64,000 bases of DNA from Cohaesibacter sp. ES.047 (GCF_900215505.1 NZ_LT907844.1:4046001-4110000), one strand, 5' to 3'; positions 16,310-24,056 are shown, numbered from the stretch's first letter. Notes: a model not told the origin generated them from the letters alone. Program-made: numbers and translations.

Positions 16310-16587
16310 TGACTTGCGAGATCGAGTATACCGAACAGTTTGTCAGTGCATTTAAAAAGCTTTCGCAACAGCAGCAAAAGCGACTGACAGAGACGGTCAA
16401 AAAGCTAAGTACCGATCCCGACCATCCCGGTTTGCGTAGGCACAAGTTCAAAGGCCTGCGCGATTGTTGGACCATTCGTTCAGGCCGAAGCGACAGATTG
16501 GTCATTCTCCAAATTCATCAAACAAGATTTAGACTGCTCGATGTTGGCCCGCATGATGCGGTATACCGACGACTAAATCGAAGTTAG
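16309..16587 (+). CDS. RelE/ParE-superfamily toxin-like protein
   Basis: 92 residues with a GTG start inside the upstream stop. Features of the fold: N-terminal helices (YTEQFVSAFKKLSQQQQKRL), then GLRRHKFKGLRDCWTIRSGRSDRLVILQI and a C-terminal strand FRLLDVGPHDAVYRRL. The basic cluster plus final DVGPHDAVY is the pattern of YafQ/HigB-type mRNA interferases. Could instead act on gyrase as ParE does; sequence alone does not decide. Confidence 0.75.
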   Translation: MTCEIEYTEQFVSAFKKLSQQQQKRLTETVKKLSTDPDHPGLRRHKFKGLRDCWTIRSGRSDRLVILQIHQTRFRLLDVGPHDAVYRRLNRS

Positions 16588-16604
16588 TCTTTTTGCGAAC
16601 GCAA

Positions 16605-16811
16605 TCAGTTGAGCAGTGTCGGGGTATCTTCTGGGCGCGGCAACATAGCTGATCCGGCTTCCTGCTGGGTCTCTGCCTCTTGTTTTGCCATTGCCAGTAG
16701 ATAGTTCACGACGGCGGCATTTGTGTTGCCTTCGGTGAGGAGCAGCGCGCGGTTGATCAGGGTGATGACCTTGAACCACGGATCCTCTGGATTGGTCGGC
16801 TGATCGGTCAT
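16605..16811 (-). CDS. Small leftward protein of unknown function
   Basis: 68 residues, ATG with AAGGGG about 8 bases upstream on the minus strand. Pattern DPWFKVITLINRALLLTEGN, then AVVNYLLAMAKQEAE, suggests a small helical protein. It is the only leftward gene inside the late region and is convergent with the toxin gene. Confidence 0.5.
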   Translation of the reverse strand: MTDQPTNPEDPWFKVITLINRALLLTEGNTNAAVVNYLLAMAKQEAETQQEAGSAMLPRPEDTPTLLN

Positions 16812-16907
16812 TCGAATGCCCCTTTTGGTTTTACCCGTAGACTTTGCTACCGCAATTGCTGCTGATTGGCAATGGCGGCGCTTTCCCTACATTGTTGGAG
16901 GTGATCC

Positions 16908-17117
16908 ATGATCACGCTGGCGTTTTATCGCGGGCGAGGGTGGCTGCGTGCTGTTCTCGCCCGATTGCTTTCGTGTGGCTCTAGTTACATTCCGCCACCC
17001 GCCCCATCACGTGAAGAATTCGCCAGAGCGCATAGGCGCGCCTGCGGTGTGGCTGCAATTTCTACAATCCCAACAGTAAAAGCAAAGCCGAAAGGAAAAA
17101 GCCATGATGAGCTTTGA
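16908..17117 (+). CDS. Short protein with near-perfect Shine-Dalgarno; possible truncated gene
   Basis: 69 residues. GGAGGTGAT (16897-16905) is almost the full anti-SD complement, 6 bases before the ATG, so translation is likely. The N-terminus (MITLAFYRGRGWLRAVLARL) recalls the start of phage NlpC/P60-like or related hydrolases, but what follows is Pro/Ala-rich without catalytic residues. It overlaps the M15 peptidase start by 14 bases and may now serve mainly for translational coupling. Confidence 0.5.
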   Translation: MITLAFYRGRGWLRAVLARLLSCGSSYIPPPAPSREEFARAHRRACGVAAISTIPTVKAKPKGKSHDEL

Positions 17118-17544
17118 ACAATTCTTCGCGGGGTTTGGTTTCTCATACTTCACCGCTTCGGAGGCGTTTTTCAAGGGTGATGCTCATGTCAATCCGCAAC
17201 ATCCCGGCTTTGGTCTCAACACCGACCCTCCGCCCGAGCTTTGGTGGAACATTATCAAGACGGTTGAGCAGCTGGAATGGCTGCGGCGCGACATTGGCGA
17301 GCCGATCCGGATCGTCAGCGCTTATCGGTCACCGGCCTACAATGCTGTGATTAGCAAAGCAGCTGCCAGCCAACACATGGAATTCACGGCGCTTGATTTC
17401 ACTGCCGCGACCCGATCCCCGAAATATTGCTATGACCGCCTGATGTGGCGGCGTGACAGAGGCGCGTTCAGTGGCGGGATAGGGCTGTACGACACATTCG
17501 TTCACATCGACACGCGCGGCGTGGATGCCGACTGGCACGGCTAA
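17104..17544 (+). CDS. Peptidase M15-type endolysin
   Basis: 146 residues, SD AAGGAAAA before ATG 17104. Zinc-site pattern of the M15_3 family: SQHMEFTALDF (H and D ligands) and FVHIDTRG (HxD). Preceded by SAYRSPAYNAVI, the usual substrate-loop motif. It should cut peptide bonds in peptidoglycan at lysis. No signal peptide, so it depends on the holin encoded next. Confidence 0.88.
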   Translation: MMSFEQFFAGFGFSYFTASEAFFKGDAHVNPQHPGFGLNTDPPPELWWNIIKTVEQLEWLRRDIGEPIRIVSAYRSPAYNAVISKAAASQHMEFTALDFTAATRSPKYCYDRLMWRRDRGAFSGGIGLYDTFVHIDTRGVDADWHG

Positions 17545-17601
17545 GCACCTCAATTCCGTAAACCTCAAAATCACATCACCCTAACGCTCTCGTTATTTCC
17601 G

Positions 17602-17696
17602 CTGCGCGGAATTAACTGGCGCGGAATTAACTGGCGCGTGCTTACGGCGTCGCCGCTGTTGCGGCTTGCCTTGACTGGCGCGTGCTTGCGCCGTCG
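17602..17696 (+). repeat. Short tandem GC-rich repeats upstream of the holin gene
   Basis: Two tandem units of about 15 bases (17602-17615, 17616-17630) ending GGAATTAA, then two related 22-base units beginning CTGGCGCGTGCTT (17631-17652, 17675-17696). They fill the gap between endolysin and holin and lead into the conserved leader hairpin. Confidence 0.6.
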
Positions 17697-17716
17697 GCGC
17701 ATTCGCGCCTTGTCTT
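17694..17716 (+). promoter_or_regulatory. Conserved 23-bp leader hairpin, copy 2 (before holin)
   Basis: Identical over 23 bp to 6359-6381, including hairpin GGCGC-ATTC-GCGCC and TTGTCTT; followed by TATAGGAG and the holin ATG at 17730. Confidence 0.55.
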
Positions 17717-17729
17717 ATAGGAGTTACCC

Positions 17730-18530
17730 ATGCGAATTTCATCTTTCGCGACGGTTCCGCTCGTCATTTTCGCCCTGCTGGCCATTGTCTTTTCCAACGT
17801 CCATTTTTCGCCTCTGTTGGCGGGCTATCCCTCTGGCGGCGTCTATTCGGCGTTGGCTTCGGTCTGTGCTGGTCTGGTCTTGGGTTGTGCCTTGTTCGCG
17901 ATGTCCAAGCGAGCAGAGGTCTTGCTGCCGCTGGTGATTGTATTTCCAGCAGTCATTCTCTTGTGGCTGCTCGAAGTGCCGCGCAAAATCCGCCTCTTGC
18001 TGCTGTTCGGCGCGGCGCTGGCGGGCGGACTCGCCATCGGGCGTCCGGCTTTTGCGGCTGAGACATATGCGATCGATACCAAGCCGATGATTGATCTCAT
18101 CATGCCGTTTTTTGAACCGGTCATCCTTGCGGCCTTCACGGCGTTGCTGGGCATCGTTGCAAAGCTGCTTAAAAAATATGTCGGCGTTGAGCTGGATGAA
18201 AAGCACCGGGAAAGTCTGGCGCAGATTGCCGCCAGCAAACTCAATCAGATTGCTTTTGAGCAAGTCAGCGCCCACGCACCAACCTATTATACCCGTCATC
18301 AGATTTTGCAAACTGTTGCCGACTATATCGTCGAGCGGGGGCCACAGGCGGTCAAACATTTCGGGCTGACGCCAAAGGCGCTTGAGGCCTATATCGCGGG
18401 CAATTTCAGGCGGGAATTGATGAACTTGGAGTCTCGGTCTGATGTCAACACTGAAACTGGTTTTAACCTTCGCCCTGCGTCTCCTTATGGCCGGTCTGGA
18501 CCAATGGATCCTGCGCCGCAAGGCCGATAG
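17730..18530 (+). CDS. LLH-type holin with N-terminal membrane segments
   Basis: 266 residues; SD AGGAG upstream. Four hydrophobic segments in the first ~110 residues, then a C-terminal domain (residues ~125-220: FFEPVILAAFTALLGIVAKL, LDEKHRESLAQIAASKLNQI, ADYIVERGPQAVKHFGLTP) matching the LLH phage holin pattern. Holins permeabilise the inner membrane so that the M15 enzyme can reach the wall. The extra N-terminal membrane domain is longer than in typical LLH holins. Confidence 0.75.
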   Translation: MRISSFATVPLVIFALLAIVFSNVHFSPLLAGYPSGGVYSALASVCAGLVLGCALFAMSKRAEVLLPLVIVFPAVILLWLLEVPRKIRLLLLFGAALAGGLAIGRPAFAAETYAIDTKPMIDLIMPFFEPVILAAFTALLGIVAKLLKKYVGVELDEKHRESLAQIAASKLNQIAFEQVSAHAPTYYTRHQILQTVADYIVERGPQAVKHFGLTPKALEAYIAGNFRRELMNLESRSDVNTETGFNLRPASPYGRSGPMDPAPQGR

Positions 18531-18675
18531 GGCCGACGATCTAAAACACCGTGCGGATGCAGAGCAGCGCGCCCGCGAGGCAGAAGGGAGGGCGGCAGAT
18601 GCAGCGCTGGATAATCCTGGTCCTGATGGCCCAGATGGCATTGTTGACCGCCTGCGCCGGGAGGGTCACCTCTGA
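18442..18675 (+). CDS. Candidate inner-membrane spanin (Rz-like)
   Basis: 77 residues beginning inside the holin gene in another frame, GGAG upstream. N-terminal membrane-like segment (LKLVLTFALRLLMAGLDQW), then a highly charged helix (KADRADDLKHRADAEQRARE). This is the layout of an i-spanin, and its 3' part overlaps the lipoprotein gene at 18599 as Rz/Rz1 do. Short for a spanin; assignment from architecture. Confidence 0.55.
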   Translation: MSTLKLVLTFALRLLMAGLDQWILRRKADRADDLKHRADAEQRAREAEGRAADAALDNPGPDGPDGIVDRLRREGHL

Positions 18676-18895
18676 CGGCCCGCGCCCTGGATCTTCGGGA
18701 CCAGCGGCGCTGCCTGTGCCACGGCTCAAAACCTATGAAAAGGCGTTTGTCGACCGGCTGGCCGACGAGCTTGAAGCCATGCCGATCGACAGTGCGTCAC
18801 GCGTCTGTGCGGCGGATCTATACACACTCAGGCGGCAAATCTGTGCTATCAATGGCCAGCAGCCCGCCTGTCAACTCATGAGGCAATCGAAATGA
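18599..18895 (+). CDS. Candidate outer-membrane spanin (Rz1-like lipoprotein)
   Basis: 98 residues from ATG 18599, with GGGAGG 6-8 bases upstream. Lipoprotein signal ending LLTAC (lipobox, Cys at residue ~19), then a Pro/Gly/Ser-rich linker and a C-terminal helix with several cysteines. Overlaps the i-spanin candidate out of frame. Its stop overlaps the next gene (ATGA). Expected to disrupt the outer membrane in the last lysis step. Confidence 0.65.
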   Translation: MQRWIILVLMAQMALLTACAGRVTSDGPRPGSSGPAALPVPRLKTYEKAFVDRLADELEAMPIDSASRVCAADLYTLRRQICAINGQQPACQLMRQSK

Positions 18896-19587
18896 TGCGA
18901 CACCTTGTCCGTCTTGTTGCGTCCGGTTTGACGCTTTTGGTGTTCTGGCATATTTCCGGAGCGGTGGCTGGTTGGAAACAGGATCGAGAAACCCTGTTTC
19001 GAGAAGGCAAGCGAACTCCGGCCATCGTGCGCCGTGTGATCGATGCGGACACGGTATCGGTCGATGTGCGCCCCTGGCTTGATATCAAGGTCGAAGATGT
19101 CGCCGTCCGCATTGCCGGCATTGATACGCCCGAGAAGTCCGGCACCGGCTGCACCATGCACCCACTTTGGCACGACGGAAAAGTGCCTGATGATGTCAAG
19201 GCACATGAGAATCTGCTCGGCTGTCGCGCGACCGCTTTTGTAGCGGGAACTGATGCCGTCAAGAGCAAGAAGTGCAAAGCCCTGCTGCAAGGCGAGCCGC
19301 GACAAGCGGGCCTGTTGCATCCGGGCGACCCTGTCATCCTGACCGAAATCCATGGCGGCAAGTATTTTGGCCGGGTGGTTGGCGATTTGCTCTATCCGGT
19401 CGAGGGCACAAAGAACCCGGTTGTCTGGCAATCCCTCGCCATGAAGCTCTATAAAGAGGGCATGGCCGTGATCTATGGGGCGCGGCTGAAGAATGGCCGC
19501 CTGATCGAGGACAGAAACGCCCTGACCAAGGGTGCCTGGTGGTGTGACGGCAAAACGTCCAAGCCACCAGAAGAGGAGCGCGACTGA
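18892..19587 (+). CDS. Secreted SNase-like (thermonuclease) protein
   Basis: 231 residues. N-terminal hydrophobic signal (VRLVASGLTLLVFWHISGAVAG). The nuclease core shows IVRRVIDADTVSVDV and VRIAGIDTPEKSG, the Ca-binding/active-site pattern of staphylococcal-nuclease homologues; further catalytic Arg/Glu residues are not certain. Embedded in the lysis cassette with ATGA coupling to the spanin-like gene. A periplasmic or released nuclease might degrade host DNA or exclude other phages; that role is inference. Confidence 0.7.
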   Translation: MMRHLVRLVASGLTLLVFWHISGAVAGWKQDRETLFREGKRTPAIVRRVIDADTVSVDVRPWLDIKVEDVAVRIAGIDTPEKSGTGCTMHPLWHDGKVPDDVKAHENLLGCRATAFVAGTDAVKSKKCKALLQGEPRQAGLLHPGDPVILTEIHGGKYFGRVVGDLLYPVEGTKNPVVWQSLAMKLYKEGMAVIYGARLKNGRLIEDRNALTKGAWWCDGKTSKPPEEERD

Positions 19588-19971
19588 ATGCCCGATAAGC
19601 TTTTGGAGCTTCTGGGTCTCACTCAAAGCTCACGCCCGGATCTTGTGCCGGGTTTTTTTGGTGCCCTGGCTCGGGCCATCGTGGTCAGCTGGCGGATGAT
19701 CTTGAAGGGGGAGGGGTGTCTGGTTGTCTTTCGGGCGGCCTGCTATTTTATCGGTGCTCTGGCTGTCGGGCTGATGACAGCCGCCTATCTGACCGATATC
19801 ACCGAGCCGGTGATGGTCAAGCTGCTCGGGACGATAGGCATCGCGATCGAGCATCCTCGCACGTCCGCCGCATTTATAACCGGCTTTGCAGGCATTGCCC
19901 TGCTTGAAGGCGCGCTTAAAATGGCCAAAGCTTGGAGCGAGAATCCGAGGTTACCGCTTGGGAAAAGATGA
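19588..19971 (+). CDS. Small membrane protein at the end of the lysis cassette
   Basis: 127 residues, ATG directly after the nuclease stop. Two to three hydrophobic segments (CYFIGALAVGLMTAAYLTDI; SAAFITGFAGIALLEGALKM). Could be a second holin or antiholin. No specific family recognised. Followed at once by a strong terminator. Confidence 0.6.
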   Translation: MPDKLLELLGLTQSSRPDLVPGFFGALARAIVVSWRMILKGEGCLVVFRAACYFIGALAVGLMTAAYLTDITEPVMVKLLGTIGIAIEHPRTSAAFITGFAGIALLEGALKMAKAWSENPRLPLGKR

Positions 19972-19982
19972 TGTTGACTGTG

Positions 19983-20013
19983 GCCCGCTGGAGTGATCCG
20001 GCGGGCTTTTTTT
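19983..20013 (+). terminator. Rho-independent terminator ending the late/lysis operon
   Basis: Ten-bp stem GCCCGCTGGA / TCCGGCGGGC (one G-U pair), GTGA loop, followed by seven Ts. Convergent with the small leftward gene ending at 20012. Confidence 0.9.
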
Positions 20014-20284
20014 ATGTCTGGTTTTTATCAATCTGAGGTTCGCGCATATCAGGCGCTAGTGCCCTGCAGGAGTTAGCGTCAGATAAGCTCTGCTCATCCA
20101 TGTCCGGCTCAAGGTCATCGACTTGACCACAGGCCTCTATGAGAGCCTCCAATTCATCGCCATCAAGTATGACAAATAACGTAGCTCCGCGCCCATCTTT
20201 TCTGACGTTTAATTTGGCATTTTCAATAATGGCACTCAGGCCCCGCTGCTGTTTCAGCAGCATCTCACGCTCACTCAACACCAT
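20012..20284 (-). CDS. Small leftward phage protein
   Basis: 90 residues from ATG at 20284 (MVLSEREMLLKQQRGLSAII); a longer in-frame start at 20350 would cover the palindrome at 20288-20311 and is not preferred. Helical N-terminus then a short strand (GATLFVILDGDELEALIEAC) and acidic tail. Family unknown. The palindrome immediately upstream of the start suggests a regulated or self-regulated gene. Confidence 0.5.
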   Translation of the reverse strand: MVLSEREMLLKQQRGLSAIIENAKLNVRKDGRGATLFVILDGDELEALIEACGQVDDLEPDMDEQSLSDANSCRALAPDMREPQIDKNQT

Positions 20285-20287
20285 ACT

Positions 20288-20311
20288 ACAACTCTTCTTA
20301 AATAGAGTTGT
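20288..20311. promoter_or_regulatory. Palindromic operator candidate
   Basis: ACAACTCT-N8-AGAGTTGT, perfect 8-bp arms, ending 4 bases before the ATG of the 90-residue leftward gene. Confidence 0.55.
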
Positions 20312-20364
20312 ATAGAAGCAACAGCGCATCAATAGGTCAAGGTAAATCAACCATTAATAGCATA

Positions 20365-20529
20365 CTACTTTTTGCGCAACGTGATGCATTTTTGGATGCA
20401 GAGAATGCGGCTCCACAAGCCATCTGGTATTTCACCATAAATTACAACGCCATCTTGCGACTGTATAACATCAAGGTGTTCGAGTAATTCAATAAATGCT
20501 CTTTGGCAGTCTTGTTTTTCTTGCTTCAT
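20365..20529 (-). CDS. Short leftward protein (54 aa)
   Basis: ATG at 20529, stop 20365; 54 residues beginning MKQEKQDCQRAFIELLEHLD. Same strand as the integrase and the 90-residue gene. A perfect 11-bp-arm palindrome lies 4 bases upstream of its start. Function unknown; size and location suit a small early/lysogeny regulator. Confidence 0.45.
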   Translation of the reverse strand: MKQEKQDCQRAFIELLEHLDVIQSQDGVVIYGEIPDGLWSRILCIQKCITLRKK

Positions 20530-20532
20530 TTC

Positions 20533-20561
20533 TAACCACTCATCACTCCTATGAGTGGTTA
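20533..20561. promoter_or_regulatory. Perfect 11-bp-arm inverted repeat (operator candidate)
   Basis: TAACCACTCAT (20533-20543), 7-base spacer, ATGAGTGGTTA (20551-20561). It contains AGGAG on the minus strand, so a bound protein or the RNA hairpin would affect expression of the 54-residue gene. The stretch 20562-20671 up to the integrase holds no gene I can support. Confidence 0.6.
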
Positions 20562-20671
20562 TTAAACCAGAACATTGTCAAATCTACCGATTGAGGGTTG
20601 GTACTTTAGAAAAGTCCTAACTGTGCGCGAACAATCCAACCTGAGTGATACAGCAATAACAAAGACACTAG

Positions 20672-21991
20672 TCATTTCGCCCAAATTGGTAAACATAAAG
20701 CCATGTGAGATAAGTATTTTTGCATGGTCTCAAGGGTTTCCCCTTGGCCATATTTAGGCCGGTTGGTCGCATGGCCCATCAGATCGGCCTGAACTCGCTC
20801 TGGCACCTGACCTAATTCAGGGTGGCGCAATGCAATAAGCCTATCTTGAAATGACGCCCTCAGCGAATAGACCGTATGCCCCGGCGTCTCTCTTAGTTGA
20901 TGCTCGCGCAGATACTTATTGATGTTTGCACTGACCGCATCTTCCCTGTCCGCATAAACTGGAAACCCTTCTGGCCGCTGCTTTGCAGCCCAAAGGGATA
21001 TGCCAACCAATGGAATAGACCTGACGGCATTTCTAGTTTTTAACTCACGACCATTGGATGGCCGGATCTCGATGTGAGGAATGGGATGGTTTAGTTTTAT
21101 CTGCTCCGGCTTCATGTTGATGATTTCGCCCGGTCGCGCGCCGGTCTCTATTAACATATAAAACATGAGCTGTTGATCTTCATTCAGAGTGCTAAGAGAC
21201 TGCCGATTGAAGAAATTGGCAGTCAAAAACTCAGTTGAGTAAGGTGGTGTTTTGAGAGGCTCAGTTTCACGGAATTTCAGCCCCTTGAATGGCTTCTCCC
21301 ATTCCAACCGCTTGGCATCACAAACGCGATTGCAAATGATATCCAGATATCCAATGTCTTTGTTGGCGCTGTTTGGCGTGAGTCCTTCATTGACGATGCG
21401 GTCTGCCCACCAATCCCGAAAATCAAGAGCATCGGCCCGCGTCACACTCGTAAGCACCTGATCGCCCTTGATGGCGATATAGTTTCGAAATGCCTTCTCG
21501 CGGGGATTTTTATATTTACGGACCTGGTTAGGGCTTTTTCCTTGCGTATCCGTCTTGCTGAGATCCCAAAAATAAGAGAGTGCCTTTGATAAAGTTAGGC
21601 TCGGTTGATCCGCTGTCCCCAAGAGAGCATCAGCAACAACTTTGCTTTCGATCCTTCCTGACTGCTCAATGAGCTCCAGCCGCCTAACAAGGCCAGATAC
21701 CTCATCCTCTAGCAATTTATCCGCTGAGACGTAAGTTACGCCAAAAGAGCGCGCGAGTTTTTGAGCAGCCTGCCATTGCTCCTCGGCATCACCTGATCGC
21801 GAGGCCAGTAGCGCATCCCAACGAAGCTCGATTTTGCTATTGATTGCGATTGCTTTTGACTTCGCTAAGTCATAGGAGTCAGTTTTGAGAGAGAGCTTGA
21901 TATCTGTCGCACCCTCGATTTCAACAAGACGTTTTGGCACACGGCGATTATAGTAATAATGTCGCCCACGACGCTGTAAATAGTCAGCCAT
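20672..21991 (-). CDS. Tyrosine integrase of the prophage
   Basis: 439 residues from ATG 21991 (MADYLQRRGRHYYYNRRVP); an upstream in-frame ATG at 22033 is possible, neither has a good SD. N-terminal DUF6538-like segment, SAM-like core-binding domain (~residues 135-250), catalytic domain with Arg in ETGARPGEI, box-II YSLRASF (Tyr where His is usual), GHATN His, and nucleophile Tyr in TMQKYL near the end. Lies 90 bp from the 3' end of tRNA-Ser, the expected attachment site, and marks the right edge of the prophage. Confidence 0.9.
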   Translation of the reverse strand: MADYLQRRGRHYYYNRRVPKRLVEIEGATDIKLSLKTDSYDLAKSKAIAINSKIELRWDALLASRSGDAEEQWQAAQKLARSFGVTYVSADKLLEDEVSGLVRRLELIEQSGRIESKVVADALLGTADQPSLTLSKALSYFWDLSKTDTQGKSPNQVRKYKNPREKAFRNYIAIKGDQVLTSVTRADALDFRDWWADRIVNEGLTPNSANKDIGYLDIICNRVCDAKRLEWEKPFKGLKFRETEPLKTPPYSTEFLTANFFNRQSLSTLNEDQQLMFYMLIETGARPGEIINMKPEQIKLNHPIPHIEIRPSNGRELKTRNAVRSIPLVGISLWAAKQRPEGFPVYADREDAVSANINKYLREHQLRETPGHTVYSLRASFQDRLIALRHPELGQVPERVQADLMGHATNRPKYGQGETLETMQKYLSHMALCLPIWAK

Positions 21992-22123
21992 TCCTATAGA
22001 CCATCTCAAATTGTAGTACAAAATGCAGTACATTTAGTAGTACAATTGGCAATGAATGGCAAAATCGAGTGTGCATAAACTCAGATTAAATCAATGAAAA
22101 CAACATCTTAGGATAAAATCAAA

Positions 22124-22211
22124 TGGCGGAGGGGGAGGGATTCGAACCCCCGGGACCGTGAAGCCCAACGGTTTTCAAGACCGCCGCAATCGACCACTCT
22201 GCCACCCCTCC
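22124..22211 (-). tRNA. tRNA-Ser (UGA)
   Basis: Minus-strand gene with acceptor GGAGGGG/CCCCTCC, long serine variable arm, TTCGAATC T-loop and encoded CCA (22124-22126). Anticodon loop CTTGAAA gives UGA. Its 3' end points at the integrase; the phage attachment core is expected within roughly the 3' 40 bases. Confidence 0.95.
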
Positions 22212-22489
22212 GGCGTCAGATGATGGACGCCCTTTTGCCGCTATTTCCCACCAAATGCAAGTCTGCATATCCAGTTTGCATCCAGTTTATGAAATGATTG
22301 TTGAAAAGGCCTTGCGCAAAACATGTCGGTCAGATGGAACCGCTCACTTGCTGCCGCATGATCCGACGAGGAATCAGTAAGCGAGAAAACCTGGGGCAGG
22401 GCAGGAAACAAGGGAGGATTGCTCCACAGGGCAAAGCCCCGCGGGCGTCAACAAGGTTATCGACATTGCGCGCTTTTTCCCTTGCATAC

Positions 22490-22525
22490 TAACGAATTCT
22501 TTACCATAGAAGCACGAATTCGTTA
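22490..22525. promoter_or_regulatory. Inverted repeat upstream of rlpA
   Basis: TAACGAATTC (22490-22499) and GAATTCGTTA (22516-22525), perfect 10-bp arms with 16-base spacer, 230 bases before the rlpA start. Could bind a dimeric regulator. The rest of 22,212-22,754 shows no supportable gene. Confidence 0.35.
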
Positions 22526-22754
22526 AATTTGCTGGCATCTCATGCGCACTTCATTCATAACAATTCTTTGCGAGCTAGAATGAGGCCACAGACGCGAGCG
22601 CCTTGTGCCATTAACCTTGATGCTTTAGGTTACTTCGCAAGAGAAACGCTTGGTCGGCGAAACAGTTGTGAGTGCTGTCGACATGTCAGATTTGATCAGA
22701 TGGGTCCTCAAAAGGGACCTACAGCCGCCTCTTAACGCTCAAGGGACACCTTTA

Positions 22755-23990
22755 ATGTCTTTACGCTTCTTTGCGATCGCGGCGCTGTCCGTTTCGCTGG
22801 TTGCCTGCTCCGGCACGACGTCCAAAAACAAAAAGGGGCGCTACGACCCCAAGTATGGCGTATCCGCCAGTACACGCGTCGCCACGGACAAGAGCCATTT
22901 CAAAAAGGGTGGAGGGCACTACAAAATCGGCCGACCTTACAAGGTCGCCGGCCGGACCTATGTCCCCAAGCATCAGCCGAATTACGAAAAGACCGGCAAG
23001 GCATCTTGGTACGGGGATGACTTTCATGGCCGCCTGACCGCCAACGGCGAAATCTTCAACATGAATGAATTGACGGCGGCTCATCCGACGCTGCCACTGC
23101 CGTCCTATGTGCGCGTGACCAATCTGAAGAACGGCCGCTCGGTCATCGTCCGGGTGAACGATCGTGGCCCATACGCCCATAACCGCGTCATCGACCTTTC
23201 CAAACGCGTCGCCGAAGTGCTCAGCTTTAAAAACGACGGCATCGCGAATGTCCGTGTGAAGTATGTTGGCAAGGCCCGCATGGATGGCAAGGATGCGAGA
23301 TATCTTGAAGCGTCTTATCGCGCACCCGGACAGAAAATCGGCGACGACCGCCGGGCCGTACCGGCTGAAGGTCAGGACCGTGCGGCGCCTGAGGTGATGG
23401 TCGCCTCTGCAGCGCCGGCCAAGAAGAAGCCCTCCAAACAGCGCGGCACCTTCCTGTTGGCGCACCTGCCAAATCTGGGTGAGCCGGACGCCCCCAAAAC
23501 CTCTTTGTCCTTTCCCACGCCCGTGCAACTCGCTGAGGCTCCCGAAAACGGTTGGGCACCGATTGATCTTGTGGGGGACGGCTACTTTCCGCCAGATGAG
23601 GCCAACCCGGCCGCGCCGATCAACTTCGCTCAGATTGCCCCGGTTCAGCTCAACTATGCCGAACAAAGCTCCCAGCGTGTGAGAAGGGCGCATGAAGCCA
23701 TTGCCATGCTGTTCGACACCCCCAAACAAAACGCCTTGCAGCAGGCCCTGAAGCGGAAGAAGACATCAGGCAAAAAGCCCGCTCCATCCGTGGCAACCAA
23801 CAGGATCATCGGTTCCTTAGAACCGGCATATGCGCGGCGGATTGCCGAGGAATTTGCAGCTTTGGCTGCGGTTGATCTTTCAGCAGAAGGCAGTGGTCTG
23901 GTGTCCTTGCGGATCACCAGATTGAAATCCGGCGTTTTGTGGTCTGATATCGATCAGTTGAAGGAAAAATTTGGCCTCAAAAGCAGTTGA
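22755..23990 (+). CDS. rlpA: RlpA-like septal ring lytic transglycosylase lipoprotein
   Basis: 411 residues from ATG 22755 (AGGGA upstream); an upstream start at 22650 would hide the lipoprotein signal SLVACSG. Double-psi beta-barrel at about residues 75-160: GKASWYGDDFHGRLTANGE, MNELTAAHPTLPLPSYVRV, VNDRGPY (catalytic-region Asp). Long low-complexity linker, then a ~65-residue C-terminal segment in the place of a SPOR domain. Cleaves denuded glycan strands at the septum. The next gene is a D,D-carboxypeptidase, a common rhizobial pairing. Confidence 0.88.
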   Translation: MSLRFFAIAALSVSLVACSGTTSKNKKGRYDPKYGVSASTRVATDKSHFKKGGGHYKIGRPYKVAGRTYVPKHQPNYEKTGKASWYGDDFHGRLTANGEIFNMNELTAAHPTLPLPSYVRVTNLKNGRSVIVRVNDRGPYAHNRVIDLSKRVAEVLSFKNDGIANVRVKYVGKARMDGKDARYLEASYRAPGQKIGDDRRAVPAEGQDRAAPEVMVASAAPAKKKPSKQRGTFLLAHLPNLGEPDAPKTSLSFPTPVQLAEAPENGWAPIDLVGDGYFPPDEANPAAPINFAQIAPVQLNYAEQSSQRVRRAHEAIAMLFDTPKQNALQQALKRKKTSGKKPAPSVATNRIIGSLEPAYARRIAEEFAALAAVDLSAEGSGLVSLRITRLKSGVLWSDIDQLKEKFGLKSS

Positions 23991-24021
23991 TCGGTCAAGT
24001 TCAACAAAATTTCATTTCAAA

Positions 24022-24056
24022 TCCTTGCCGATTTCGGTAAGGATCCTTTCACTTTT
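24022..24056 (+). terminator. Probable terminator after rlpA
   Basis: Stem ATCCTTGCCG / CGGTAAGGAT with ATTT loop, followed by a T-rich stretch (CCTTTCACTTTT). Confidence 0.5.

Noticed and set aside
17602-17696. Tandem GC-rich repeats considered as a CRISPR-like array
   Set aside because: Units are nearly contiguous, only two of each type, no unique spacers and no cas genes nearby.
20575-20757. 60-codon plus-strand frame overlapping the integrase 3' end
   Set aside because: No ribosome site, overlaps the integrase gene antisense, no recognisable sequence.
22298-22735. Short plus-strand frames between tRNA-Ser and rlpA
   Set aside because: No SD, no family resemblance; the area holds an inverted repeat and probably the rlpA promoter.
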